Of a stretch of DNA of 64,000 nucleotides, positions 9,461 to 17,127 are shown in pieces. The translations under genes and the position numbers were made by a program. The notes below the pieces were generated by a model that saw only the letters and a list, made by a program, of their open reading frames with translations, had not been told where the DNA came from and did no database searches. How positions within the stretch are numbered: position 1 is the stretch's first letter; each line of letters starts with the position of its first letter. This DNA comes from an uncultured Clostridia bacterium. GTDB lineage: Bacteria; Bacillota; Clostridia; Christensenellales; UBA1242. The stretch covers positions 7,904-71,903 of the forward strand of contig CAKVHQ010000006.1 of the NCBI GenBank assembly GCA_934749845.1. Direction: 5' to 3'.

Positions 9461-9751
9461 TTATTTTTGGTCTTTATCATCTTGGTTTGTGTGCTGTTGA
9501 TTTTCACCTTCATTAGATTGTTCTAAATTTGTTTCATCGTTAGTTTTGTCGTTGACATTTTCTGTTTCATCTGTTTTTTTGTCTTTTTTTATTATTCCCA
9601 AAGTAACGAAAATACCAAGCACCGCGGTTACAACGCTTGTTATTGCAACTTCGTCCACACTAAACCCGAATGTTGTGCCCAAAGTGTTTATTAAAAGAAT
9701 TATTGCTCCAAGTAAACTGATCCAAAAGGTATAATTTTTAAATTTTTTCAT
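9461..9751 (-). CDS. Phage holin, phi-LC3-type-like
   Basis: A 96-residue protein with two predicted membrane helices (about 9-25 and 35-55, the latter VAITSVVTAVLGIFVTLGI) and a charged, Asn/Gln/Glu-rich tail. This matches small class II holins of Gram-positive phages, which permeabilise the membrane to release endolysin. AAGGAG lies six bases before the ATG, inside the end of the preceding gene, which it overlaps by 14 bases. It is the last gene of the cassette; no endolysin gene is seen nearby, so a lysis role here is an inference. Confidence 0.72.
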   Translation of the reverse strand: MKKFKNYTFWISLLGAIILLINTLGTTFGFSVDEVAITSVVTAVLGIFVTLGIIKKDKKTDETENVNDKTNDETNLEQSNEGENQQHTNQDDKDQK

Positions 9752-10001
9752 TTTTTTCTCCTTCTTGTTTATTTACTAAACTCACATTCTTTTTCTTGTT
9801 TTTATAAACCACTTGTTTAACTTCTTCAACTTCTTTTTTAATCTCGTGAACAACTCCCAAGTGGTCTGTTAAATCTTTGATTGTTTGTTGATATTTGTTT
9901 TCTCTTTGTTTGCTGTCTTTAAGCACAAATATTAGCAAGCCCAAAAATAATACAGCCCATAGTCCGTTTTTTATTGCCAAGTCAAAAATGTCTTGCCACA
10001 T
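9738..10001 (-). CDS. BhlA/UviB-like holin-like protein
   Basis: An 87-residue protein with one N-terminal membrane helix (about residues 12-26, WAVLFLGLLIFVL) followed by a basic patch and a long amphipathic helix (EIKKEVEEVKQVV). This layout fits the BhlA/UviB holin-like family associated with bacteriocins and prophages. The start lies six bases after the stop of the preceding gene and has no clear Shine-Dalgarno site, so translational coupling is likely. Two adjacent holin-like genes without an endolysin is unusual. Confidence 0.7.
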   Translation of the reverse strand: MWQDIFDLAIKNGLWAVLFLGLLIFVLKDSKQRENKYQQTIKDLTDHLGVVHEIKKEVEEVKQVVYKNKKKNVSLVNKQEGEKNEKI

Positions 10002-10007
10002 AACAAT

Positions 10008-10262
10008 TTAGGAAAAATTTTTTAAATTTATTAGTTTTTCAATATCATCTTGTTGAGGCTCTTTTTCTTCTTTAACATTTTCTTTTAAGGCTTCTTCGTT
10101 TGAGGAAATAATTTGCTCAAAACTTTTTACTATTTTGTCATGCTCCTCTTTTGTTAATCTTGAATCAAACATAAACAATTCTCCATTTTTTAAAATTTGT
10201 TTTAACCTTTGTCTTTCAAACTCTTTAACATATTGCGAAAAACTTTTAAATTGCATTTCCAC
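10008..10262 (-). CDS. Small coiled-coil phage protein
   Basis: An 84-residue (or 82 if the second start is used) highly charged helical protein, KEFERQRLKQILK then KEEHDKIVKSFEQII. It overlaps the 3' end of the upstream neck/tail gene by 17 bases. The annotated start is GTG at 10262; ATG at 10256 fits the internal GGAAAG site equally well. No known domain. The position between the neck protein and the holins suggests a phage structural or chaperone role, which is inference only. Confidence 0.5.
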   Translation of the reverse strand: MEMQFKSFSQYVKEFERQRLKQILKNGELFMFDSRLTKEEHDKIVKSFEQIISSNEEALKENVKEEKEPQQDDIEKLINLKNFS

Positions 10263-11763
10263 TTTCCATAAGTTCGATATTCATCATCAAATTGGAAATG
10301 TAGGCTTTCTCTTCATCGGTTTCAATTTTAAAACCAATTTGCTTTCCGCTTAATCTTACAGGAAACTTATTTAAAAGTTCGCTTCCACAAACTTTAAATG
10401 ACTTACTCTCTTTTTCGGTAAATATAGTCAAAGTGCAGTCGTATTTTGAAATTAAACTTATTTCCTTAACCAATTTCTTTTTGTTGGAATAGCCTAAATC
10501 CGACAACGGCGAACACCAATATTTGTGAGTAGTTGCATTAAAAAATTTACCAGTTGTGCTAATTTCGCCCAGAACTCCACTATTCACTGTGTTATAGCAA
10601 AAAACCATTTTGTTCAAACTTTCAGATTGTAGCGAGATTAAATCGGCGATGTCTATTCCTCGAGTAATAGTGTAATCGCCTGTTTGAACATCTAACAATA
10701 GCAAGGTGTTGTTTTTGTATGACGATTGGTTTTCGCAACCAATTTTTTTGTCGTCGCCATAATTAAGCCTGCAGGCTAGTGCATACTTGCCATTATGGAA
10801 ACAAGCCTTTGCGTTTTTATTGTCCACATTTTCAAGCAATTTGCCAAATTTTAGGTCTATTTTTTTAGCAGTAACGCCATCAAACTTAACAATTCCACCA
10901 CGAGTTAACATAAACATTTGGTCGCCACAAATTTGTAAAGTGTCGGCATAAATTTTATTGCCGGACATGTACACATTTGATATTGAACGCATGTCCTCGT
11001 AACAAGTGATTTTTAAAATATTGTAATCTCGAATTACATACATGTGACCTTGAAAGTTTATTAAACGATTGATTTTTCCCTGACCATCGTTAATTTCAAA
11101 CGAACCCTCATCGTAGTCGGCGTTAGGTGTGTCAGTCCATTGTGTTAAGTGGTAGTTATTGCTGTAATTTATAAACTTCTGTTCCCCGCCTGTTATGTAA
11201 TAAAGTTTGTTTTTGTAGTCACACAAACTAACAATTTTAGGGCAATTTTCAAATCTCATTGGAACGCCATCGCCATTCCAATAGCCTAAATTATCAACTC
11301 CGCTAGAAACAATAACACTATCCAAATCAACAATTTTTGTGTTAAACATTTTAGGCTGTTTTGTGAATGCCAAGTGCGAAAGTTGAGTTGTGGTTGGATA
11401 AATGCTATTAAGCAAAATATACCAAACATAGCCATCACTTGCATAAAACAAAAGTTTGTCTGTATATTCATTTCTTGCTCTACTATAGTGTCCAAAATGC
11501 CATAGCGATTTTATTTCTTTATCAAAGTCATCATAGTAAATTCCTATTTGATTTTCTTCACTTTCTTTGCTTGTTGGTGTTGTGAAATTTTTAAAGCCTA
11601 TTCCTTCTTTTAAAACGCCACTATTAAAATCAAAATTATAGCAAACGATGGCACTATCCATTGAGGTAATATTTTCGCCATAAGTAATGTCGAACCCACG
11701 AGCAAAATCATTGATTTTTAAAACAATTTTTTTGTTGCTATCATCTTTACTTATAATTGCCAT
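10246..11763 (-). CDS. Phage neck/tail (stopper or nozzle-like) protein
   Basis: A 505-residue beta-rich protein starting KINDFARGFDITYGENI, with repeated strand-turn units (for example FGKLLENVDNKNAKACFHNGKY and similar) that suggest a beta-propeller or barrel. Proteins of this size directly after the adaptor gene in P22-like podoviral modules form the tail hub or DNA-stabilisation plug. I choose ATG 11763 because AAGGTGG lies five bases upstream; the GTG three codons earlier overlaps that site. The ATG overlaps the previous stop codon (TAATG). Family assignment comes from position and fold impression, not a signature motif. Confidence 0.55.
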   Translation of the reverse strand: MAIISKDDSNKKIVLKINDFARGFDITYGENITSMDSAIVCYNFDFNSGVLKEGIGFKNFTTPTSKESEENQIGIYYDDFDKEIKSLWHFGHYSRARNEYTDKLLFYASDGYVWYILLNSIYPTTTQLSHLAFTKQPKMFNTKIVDLDSVIVSSGVDNLGYWNGDGVPMRFENCPKIVSLCDYKNKLYYITGGEQKFINYSNNYHLTQWTDTPNADYDEGSFEINDGQGKINRLINFQGHMYVIRDYNILKITCYEDMRSISNVYMSGNKIYADTLQICGDQMFMLTRGGIVKFDGVTAKKIDLKFGKLLENVDNKNAKACFHNGKYALACRLNYGDDKKIGCENQSSYKNNTLLLLDVQTGDYTITRGIDIADLISLQSESLNKMVFCYNTVNSGVLGEISTTGKFFNATTHKYWCSPLSDLGYSNKKKLVKEISLISKYDCTLTIFTEKESKSFKVCGSELLNKFPVRLSGKQIGFKIETDEEKAYISNLMMNIELMESGNAI

Positions 11764-12389
11764 TATAGCCACCTTCTTGATTTAATTTTTATTTCACCAA
11801 CCTTTTTAAAATTGTTTGATAGTGACTTTTCAAACTTGGTTTGCCAAGCCTCACTTTCATCGGTAATACCCTTAATTAAACAAAACTGACTGCATACACC
11901 ATACGAAAGCGAAAGTATTGTTAAATTTCCGTTATGTGTTTCCAAATTGCTTGTGAAATCAACATCGCTAGGAAGATAGGCATACTTAATTTTATATTTG
12001 CCATTATTAAGCACAATTTTATCCTTAACAAACGAATACTTAACAGGCTCGTCATTTTGCGTTATTTGTTTAACTTTATAAAGTTTTTGAGACAAAGTAT
12101 CAATAGAAATTTCGCCATCTGTCACTTCTATTTCTTCTTCAAATAAAAGTGAATGGAAATCTGTGCAAATTTGCATTTGAGCGATGTTAATGCAATCGAG
12201 AATTAGTTTCAAATCTTTTTCTGCCTGAATGGTTAAAAATTCGGGCAAATCTGTTTGAGTATCATCATGCAAGTAGCCTAAAAAAGTTGTTAAAGAAAGA
12301 TTGTTTGTTTCGCAATATTCTGCGCATTTTTTATCATCACTTTCATTAAGTAATCTTGTAACTAATTTAATAACATCTAAAACTTTCAT
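11763..12389 (-). CDS. Phage head-tail adaptor-like protein
   Basis: A 208-residue protein. The N-terminal helical part (VIKLVTRLLNES, then LILDCINIAQMQICTDFHSLLF) is followed by a beta-strand segment (KLYKVKQITQNDEPVKYSFV) and a terminal helix. This layout resembles connector/adaptor proteins that sit under the portal. The start is MKVLDV, with GGAG five bases upstream inside the end of the previous gene; a longer in-frame start is not supported. It overlaps the next gene as TAATG, so translation is coupled. Confidence 0.55.
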   Translation of the reverse strand: MKVLDVIKLVTRLLNESDDKKCAEYCETNNLSLTTFLGYLHDDTQTDLPEFLTIQAEKDLKLILDCINIAQMQICTDFHSLLFEEEIEVTDGEISIDTLSQKLYKVKQITQNDEPVKYSFVKDKIVLNNGKYKIKYAYLPSDVDFTSNLETHNGNLTILSLSYGVCSQFCLIKGITDESEAWQTKFEKSLSNNFKKVGEIKIKSRRWL

Positions 12390-12397
12390 ACATTCTC

Positions 12398-12778
12398 CTA
12401 AATCCATTTTGTTTTATAACTATCATTAAAATTCACATTTTCACCTGTCTTACTTTCGGCATACTTTAACATATCTTTGGCTTTAAAACTAGCTTCATCA
12501 AGCAAGCGATTTTGCTTTTCTGTTTCAAGTTTTTTATTGTTTTGCTCCATTTCATCCAATAGTTTTTTGTGATTTTCAACACTTGTTTTCAAAACCAAAT
12601 CGAGTGTTCTTTTATCTAAATTTGTGTATGGCAAAACAAGTTGCAAAGTGTTTGTTGATGCTTTATGGTGAACTTCAAATTTTTTTGAATTTAAGTTATA
12701 AACAATAAAATAATTTTTATCAATTTTTTTTAATCTTTTGATTATATTAAAAACATCATGCTTTATAAAAATTTTTCC
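12398..12778 (-). CDS. Conserved phage protein downstream of capsid gene
   Basis: A protein of about 126 residues if it begins at MGKIFIKHDVF. The longer in-frame start at 12802 would lie inside a hairpin. It contains IDKNYFIVYNLNSKKFEVH and a C-terminal coiled coil (KTSVENHKKLLDEMEQNNKKLETEK). I recognise this as a small protein found beside capsid genes in Clostridia prophages, but its role is not known to me. The Shine-Dalgarno site is poor, and the best one upstream (AAGGAG at about 12833) precedes an 11-codon ORF that spans the hairpin, so expression may depend on reinitiation. Confidence 0.5.
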   Translation of the reverse strand, partial: GKIFIKHDVFNIIKRLKKIDKNYFIVYNLNSKKFEVHHKASTNTLQLVLPYTNLDKRTLDLVLKTSVENHKKLLDEMEQNNKKLETEKQNRLLDEASFKAKDMLKYAESKTGENVNFNDSYKTKWI

Positions 12779-12796
12779 CATTTCAATTAACCAAAA

Positions 12797-12821
12797 TGGC
12801 AAGAAACTAAATTCCTTGCCA
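12797..12821 (-). terminator. Hairpin after the capsid gene
   Basis: On the minus strand TGGCAAG-GAA pairs with TTT-CTTGCCA around a five-base loop and is followed by a short T-run. It lies between the capsid gene and the next phage gene, and may attenuate transcription or protect the capsid mRNA 3' end. Confidence 0.6.
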
Positions 12822-12835
12822 TTTGATTACTCCTT

Positions 12836-13294
12836 TTAATTATTATCCGCCGTTGTTAAAGCAGAAACAATACCTGAAATTTTTGCTTGTCCTGCTGGTT
12901 TTGAACAAATTAAGTCGGCATATTTAACTAGGGTTGCTGAATATGTAGCATATCCTGCGTTTTGTTTAAGAACTTTGCCGTCCTCGCCTTCTAACCATTG
13001 CCAATCGCAAAGTTGATGAAGAGCAAATTCTTTAGTGTTAAGTAAAAACATAGTGCCGTTATCAATAAATCTATCTGCTACAACTGGAATACCACTGTAA
13101 CTCATTGCCTTGTATCCACCTTGCAAGTCCATGATGTCGATGTTTCTTTTGTTTGTTGCAAGATAGTTTTGATACAATCTCTTAACATCATAAGAGCATG
13201 CAATAAAGTCAACTGTACTTCCAACATTTTCGTCAAGAGTGTCGATTGCTTCTTGGATAACTGCGTCTGTTATCAATTTTTCTGTTCTGTCCAT
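12836..13294 (-). CDS. Major capsid protein, C-terminal part
   Basis: A 152-residue ORF beginning ATG GAC AGA, directly after and in the same frame as the UAA ending the N-terminal capsid ORF. It contains features of the C-terminal half of a phage coat protein: VDFIACSYDVKRLYQNYL, GGYKAMSYSGIPVVADRF, a DWQWLEGEDGKVL loop and a final KYADLICSKPAGQAKI strand. There is no convincing Shine-Dalgarno site for an independent start. The two ORFs together make about 395 codons, a normal coat-protein length. It is either a nonsense-inactivated gene, a readthrough product or a two-piece protein made by stop-start reinitiation. Confidence 0.7.
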   Translation of the reverse strand: MDRTEKLITDAVIQEAIDTLDENVGSTVDFIACSYDVKRLYQNYLATNKRNIDIMDLQGGYKAMSYSGIPVVADRFIDNGTMFLLNTKEFALHQLCDWQWLEGEDGKVLKQNAGYATYSATLVKYADLICSKPAGQAKISGIVSALTTADNN

Positions 13295-14023
13295 TTATTT
13301 AACCATCCATGCATTTGCACTTCTGTCAACACCATAAAGTGTGCCAGTTGAAGCAAAAATTTTGCCAAGACCTGTTAATTCGTTGTCTTTTGAGCCTTGT
13401 ACTGTGAAATAGCAGTTTGCAACGATAGAACTTGTTAAAGTTTTGTTAATTTTGATTGTTTTGTTTGCTCTATCAACAGCAATAACTCTAACGCCTGCAA
13501 AACCTTCTACAACTGCATTTGCTGATGTGTAAGCATCAACAACCATGCCTTCGATAAAGTTTTTAACGCTATCCATTGTGATAACTTGACCAGAAACACT
13601 TTTAATTGTTCCAAGTTTTCCAGAACCGTCACCATATAACATTCTTCCAAAGTTGAATGTGCTTGCCTTGATTAAGCCTTCCATTTCGGCATTAAGCAAA
13701 TTAACGAATGCGCCAACAGAGTGTTCGCTTGCTCTAACTGCTTTGTCTGTTAATTCAATTTTTCCGTACAAGTTTTTAAGTTCTGTTACAAATTTAACGT
13801 AACTGTTTCCTGCACTTTGTGGAAGTGCGCCATCTTCTGTACCTGCTCCAATACCGCCATTGATACCAAATGGTGCTAGTTTTACAATTTCTTTGCCATA
13901 AACATCTGCTGATGTTTGTTGAATTTTTGTGAGTAAAGGATTAACTTTGTCGTTTAATTGATTTGATACAACATCAAGATATATTTTCTTGAGTGCGTTG
14001 TCTGCACTTGATAATGTAACCAT
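13295..14023 (-). CDS. Major capsid protein, N-terminal part (in-frame UAA)
   Basis: A 242-residue ORF with AAGGAG before its ATG. It encodes the front of a phage coat protein: N-terminal arm (SSADNALKKIYLDVVSNQL), an extended Gly-rich loop (APFGINGGIGAGTEDGALP), the long helix with KNLYGKIELTDKAVRASE, and a domain ending GVDRSANAWMVK. It stops at TAA 13297-13295, and the next base begins the ATG of the C-terminal part in the same frame. Other genes here use TAA as a normal stop, so codon reassignment is not supported. It lies between scaffold and adaptor genes, the expected capsid position. Confidence 0.72.
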   Translation of the reverse strand: MVTLSSADNALKKIYLDVVSNQLNDKVNPLLTKIQQTSADVYGKEIVKLAPFGINGGIGAGTEDGALPQSAGNSYVKFVTELKNLYGKIELTDKAVRASEHSVGAFVNLLNAEMEGLIKASTFNFGRMLYGDGSGKLGTIKSVSGQVITMDSVKNFIEGMVVDAYTSANAVVEGFAGVRVIAVDRANKTIKINKTLTSSIVANCYFTVQGSKDNELTGLGKIFASTGTLYGVDRSANAWMVK

Positions 14024-14034
14024 AATTTTTCTCC

Positions 14035-14685
14035 TTATTTATTATTCAAAAGTGCCACCATGTAGTCTCCCGCTTCCTTTATTGAAGATGGTTTGTTTTT
14101 TGGAGTGACCATAACATTGCCACCGCCATAATTGCTCATAAGTGGCACGCCTTTATTAGACACAATTTTAGATAAATAGTCACCTATTATCTTTTCTTTA
14201 ATGACTGGGTTAGTTAATATGTAGCCATCTATAAAATTTTGGTCGTTTGCTAACTCGTCATTAGTTTTAAATTTGCTTGCTTTAACTTTTTCGTAGGCAA
14301 GTTCAAGGGAGTTGTCGCTTGAGGCTAAAACTTTGTCGCTTGAAATTACTTTTGAAATGTCGTCGGCAAACTGTTTGGCAGTTGGGTTAAGTTCAAAAAA
14401 ATTTTGAACTTTTTCCATCCAGCCATCTTGCATGTATTGTGGTGCGGAAGGTTTTTCTTCTGCATTGTCACCCACACGCTGTTTCAAATCTTTTAGTGCT
14501 TGACATTTTTTTGTAAATTCTTTTTCCAAATTTACATAGGCCTTTTCAAGTTCGCTAAAATTTTTGAATTTTGTAATTGAGGAGCCGTTATCTCCAATTT
14601 GTTGAGCCATTTCTTCTTGCGTAAGTGCTGTCTCCTTGCTCTCAGTTTGGTTTAGTGGTTGTTCCTCGTTTATAATTTCTTCCAT
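14035..14685 (-). CDS. Phage scaffolding-like protein
   Basis: A 216-residue acidic, helical protein. An N-terminal Gln/Glu-rich stretch is followed by a coiled coil (FSELEKAYVNLEKEFTKKCQALKDLKQ), a helix pair (VQNFFELNPTAKQFADDI) and a Gly-rich C-terminus (YGGGNVMVTPKNKP). Position between portal and capsid, size and composition are those of scaffolding proteins that guide procapsid assembly. It begins one base after the portal stop codon, with AGGAGA overlapping that stop, so translation is coupled. There is no protease motif. Confidence 0.65.
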   Translation of the reverse strand: MEEIINEEQPLNQTESKETALTQEEMAQQIGDNGSSITKFKNFSELEKAYVNLEKEFTKKCQALKDLKQRVGDNAEEKPSAPQYMQDGWMEKVQNFFELNPTAKQFADDISKVISSDKVLASSDNSLELAYEKVKASKFKTNDELANDQNFIDGYILTNPVIKEKIIGDYLSKIVSNKGVPLMSNYGGGNVMVTPKNKPSSIKEAGDYMVALLNNK

Positions 14686-14686
14686 A

Positions 14687-16561
14687 TTATTCTCCTTGTT
14701 TCATCAATTTTTTGTGCTCATTTATATGTTCTAGAAAAATTTGTTTAATCTTTTCGTTATTTTTGAATTTTTCATATTCGCCACCAAGCATAAATGCGAT
14801 ATGTTCATCCAAATGCAATTTATGGTCGTCTATAGTTAAAACTTCTTCTTTGCTTCCACCTAGCATAGCAAGATTTTCTTTGCCTGCTTTTCTCATGTGA
14901 AGTTCGGAAATATCATTTTGTGCTTCCCAAATTCCATAGCCAAGCATTTCAAGAGTTTTGCTTCTAACTCTGTTGGAAATTTTTCCGTTTTCATCGCTTA
15001 AAAGTCCTGCTTCTAACAATTTAAAAATCATATTTCTCTTTTGAGCCAAGGTGTCGCCTATTTCGTTAGCGGTTTCAAGTACAACATCGTCCGAACCAAT
15101 ATCACTGTTGTTAAAGTAGAACATCTCCACGCTTCCATCTTGACCGATTATCTTGCAAATTCGGCTTACTGAAGCGAACTGTTTGTATAGTTTCAAAATG
15201 TATTTGCCTATAAGTTTAGTTGCGGTTTTAATTTCATCGGCGGAGCAACTTAATCTATTGTTTTCTTGTTCAATTAAAATTTCAAGGGCTGTTCCTGACA
15301 TATTATTTTTAATTAAACTTGAAGTGAGCATTGTTTCGGTTATTCCACTAATTTGAGTAAATTCGTTAATTAGTTTTTCTTCTTCGGTGTCAAATTCGGT
15401 TGGCATAGAGCCTTGGTCCATTATTTCTGGTTTGTTTGAACCTTGCCTATAAACAAGCACTTTGCCCGGGCTCATACCTTCTTCTTCCAAGTTGTCGGTG
15501 TCGATGCTTCCATCTTCAACTGTTAAAATGCCCATTGCCATGCGGTTTAAATATTCGTGCTTACGATTTTTAACCGCGTTATATGCTCGTTGAACAGGAA
15601 TTAGCCTTTCAATTACGCTAACACCCCAAAAACTGTTTGGCTCGGCAATACATACTTGTTTAATAAATGGGAATCCTCGTTTGCTATCGTCTAAATTAAC
15701 AAATGGGAGTTCTCCTAAATACAAAAGTTTGTCGCCTGCAATAATGGTTAATCTTCCGTTTGGCGCATCGCTTGTTGGTGCTTCATATTTTTCAATAACT
15801 AATGCGCTGTTTTCGGCTTTATGTCCAATAACTTTGTTGATTTGTGATGAATAGCCCAGTCCGCCAAGCGATGAAGAATTTGAATTAAGTGTGATGACAT
15901 CAAGTTCTTCTGGCTCAACATCAACACCCCAAATGGTTTTAATTGTTCTAACATCATAGGTCTTTGCATGAATAATACTCATGCAATCTTCCACTTTTTC
16001 GCAAGAGTTATTGTCTGGGAAAATTTCGTAAGGTGGGCAAACTGTAATTTCAACATCGCCTTGCTTTATGCTTTTGCCATTTTCATCTTGACCAACACAA
16101 AGCCCATGATTATAGTTCCAAGTAACTTTATAAAAACTTGTTCCGCAAATTTCGCTCCAATTTGTTGCTTGCGAAATTAAGTTGCTAACATCTAATTTAT
16201 AGTAAATGGAATTTAAAATGTTTTTGCTTACCTTTGCGGTGTTTAAATCGCTTTCACTATTGGTTGCTGGAACAACACTCATTTTTGGTCTTACTGTGGA
16301 TAGTCTGCATTTTCGTGCTTCAATAATTGGTGCGATGTGGTTATAAACTTCTCTTTCTTGCCAAAAAAATTGTTTGTGAAAATCTTCAACTTCGCCAAGA
16401 CTTGTTATACCACAGTATTGATTTCCGTTTAAAAAATTCATGTTAAGTTGCCATTGTCTTTCATAAGATTTTCGCTTTTGCTGGCGTTTTAAAAAATCTT
16501 CTTTAACTGCTTTTACAATATCTTCTGCAAAGGTTAAATCTTGCTTTGTTTTTTTACTCAT
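14687..16561 (-). CDS. Phage portal protein
   Basis: A 624-residue protein matching the large portal proteins of P22-like podoviruses. It has the early helix with WQLNMNFLNGNQY, a REVYNHIAPIIEARKCRLS segment, the wing with WNYNHGLCVGQDENG, and the long stem helix FTQISGITETMLTSSLIKNNMSGTALEILIEQ. The portal is the dodecameric ring at one capsid vertex through which terminase pumps DNA. AAGGAAGG precedes the ATG. It overlaps the preceding small Cys-rich gene by eight bases. Confidence 0.8.
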   Translation of the reverse strand: MSKKTKQDLTFAEDIVKAVKEDFLKRQQKRKSYERQWQLNMNFLNGNQYCGITSLGEVEDFHKQFFWQEREVYNHIAPIIEARKCRLSTVRPKMSVVPATNSESDLNTAKVSKNILNSIYYKLDVSNLISQATNWSEICGTSFYKVTWNYNHGLCVGQDENGKSIKQGDVEITVCPPYEIFPDNNSCEKVEDCMSIIHAKTYDVRTIKTIWGVDVEPEELDVITLNSNSSSLGGLGYSSQINKVIGHKAENSALVIEKYEAPTSDAPNGRLTIIAGDKLLYLGELPFVNLDDSKRGFPFIKQVCIAEPNSFWGVSVIERLIPVQRAYNAVKNRKHEYLNRMAMGILTVEDGSIDTDNLEEEGMSPGKVLVYRQGSNKPEIMDQGSMPTEFDTEEEKLINEFTQISGITETMLTSSLIKNNMSGTALEILIEQENNRLSCSADEIKTATKLIGKYILKLYKQFASVSRICKIIGQDGSVEMFYFNNSDIGSDDVVLETANEIGDTLAQKRNMIFKLLEAGLLSDENGKISNRVRSKTLEMLGYGIWEAQNDISELHMRKAGKENLAMLGGSKEEVLTIDDHKLHLDEHIAFMLGGEYEKFKNNEKIKQIFLEHINEHKKLMKQGE

Positions 16562-16778
16562 ACTTACCTTCCTTTAATTTTTTTACAATTACATTTTGTG
16601 GACTTTTTGGTGTTACAAATTTTCCAATATTTTTATACATTTTGTTTAAACAATCTTTGCACAAACAAAATTTTCTTTTAAAAATATTTTTGTATGTAAC
16701 GCACACAGTTGCGATGTTTTTACAGTTGTCTTGACAACATTTTTTAATGTGCTTAACTTTTTCAATTTCAATTATCAT
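16554..16778 (-). CDS. Small cysteine-rich (zinc-ribbon-like) phage protein
   Basis: A 74-residue basic protein with seven cysteines: a KKCCQDNCKN cluster and, 24 residues on, FCLCKDCLNKM, suggesting one bound zinc. I choose ATG 16778 because AAAGGAG is seven bases upstream; the ATG two codons earlier is too close to that site. It lies between the terminase-associated gene and the portal gene, overlapping both neighbours slightly. Function unknown; small zinc-binding proteins at this position occur in Firmicutes phages. Confidence 0.6.
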   Translation of the reverse strand: MIIEIEKVKHIKKCCQDNCKNIATVCVTYKNIFKRKFCLCKDCLNKMYKNIGKFVTPKSPQNVIVKKLKEGKYE

Positions 16779-17127
16779 TTTCATTCTCCTTTAACCTAGA
16801 AATGATTTCGTTTATTTTTTCGTCTAATTCTTCATTAGACATTTTTGAAATATCATCATCAAAATTGGAACTTTCAAATTCCAACAAAACTTTGGCAGCA
16901 GATATATCTGGCGGAACATTTTTTATCGTCACTTTTTTCTTAACAAGTCGTTCGTTTTCATTTTCATCTAACGAATACTCTTCGATAACTTCGTTGGTTT
17001 TATAGCCTAAAGCGCGTTGCTTTAAAGCATTTAAAATTTCTTCACTTGAACTTAAATTTTCACTTTTTTGCACAATTTTTTGAGTTTTTTTGCGTTTTTT
17101 AATGATTTTTTCATCCATACATACCAT
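16768..17127 (-). CDS. Terminase-associated small protein (small-subunit-like?)
   Basis: A 119-residue charged protein: a basic N-terminus (EKIIKKRKKTQKI), a helix with ILNALKQRALGYKTNEVIEEY, then KNVPPDISAAKVLLEFE and an acidic C-terminus. The ALGY...EEY and PPD..AAK..LE patterns recall small terminase-like proteins of Firmicutes phages, but the gene lies after rather than before the large subunit, so I am cautious. It overlaps the terminase gene end by 17 bases, with GGGAG four bases before its ATG. Confidence 0.5.
   Translation of the reverse strand: MVCMDEKIIKKRKKTQKIVQKSENLSSSEEILNALKQRALGYKTNEVIEEYSLDENENERLVKKKVTIKNVPPDISAAKVLLEFESSNFDDDISKMSNEELDEKINEIISRLKENENDN

Noticed and set aside
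13295..13297. TAA as a reassigned sense codon in the phage cassette
   Set aside because: Other cassette and host genes end with TAA where their domains end, so a general reassignment does not hold.
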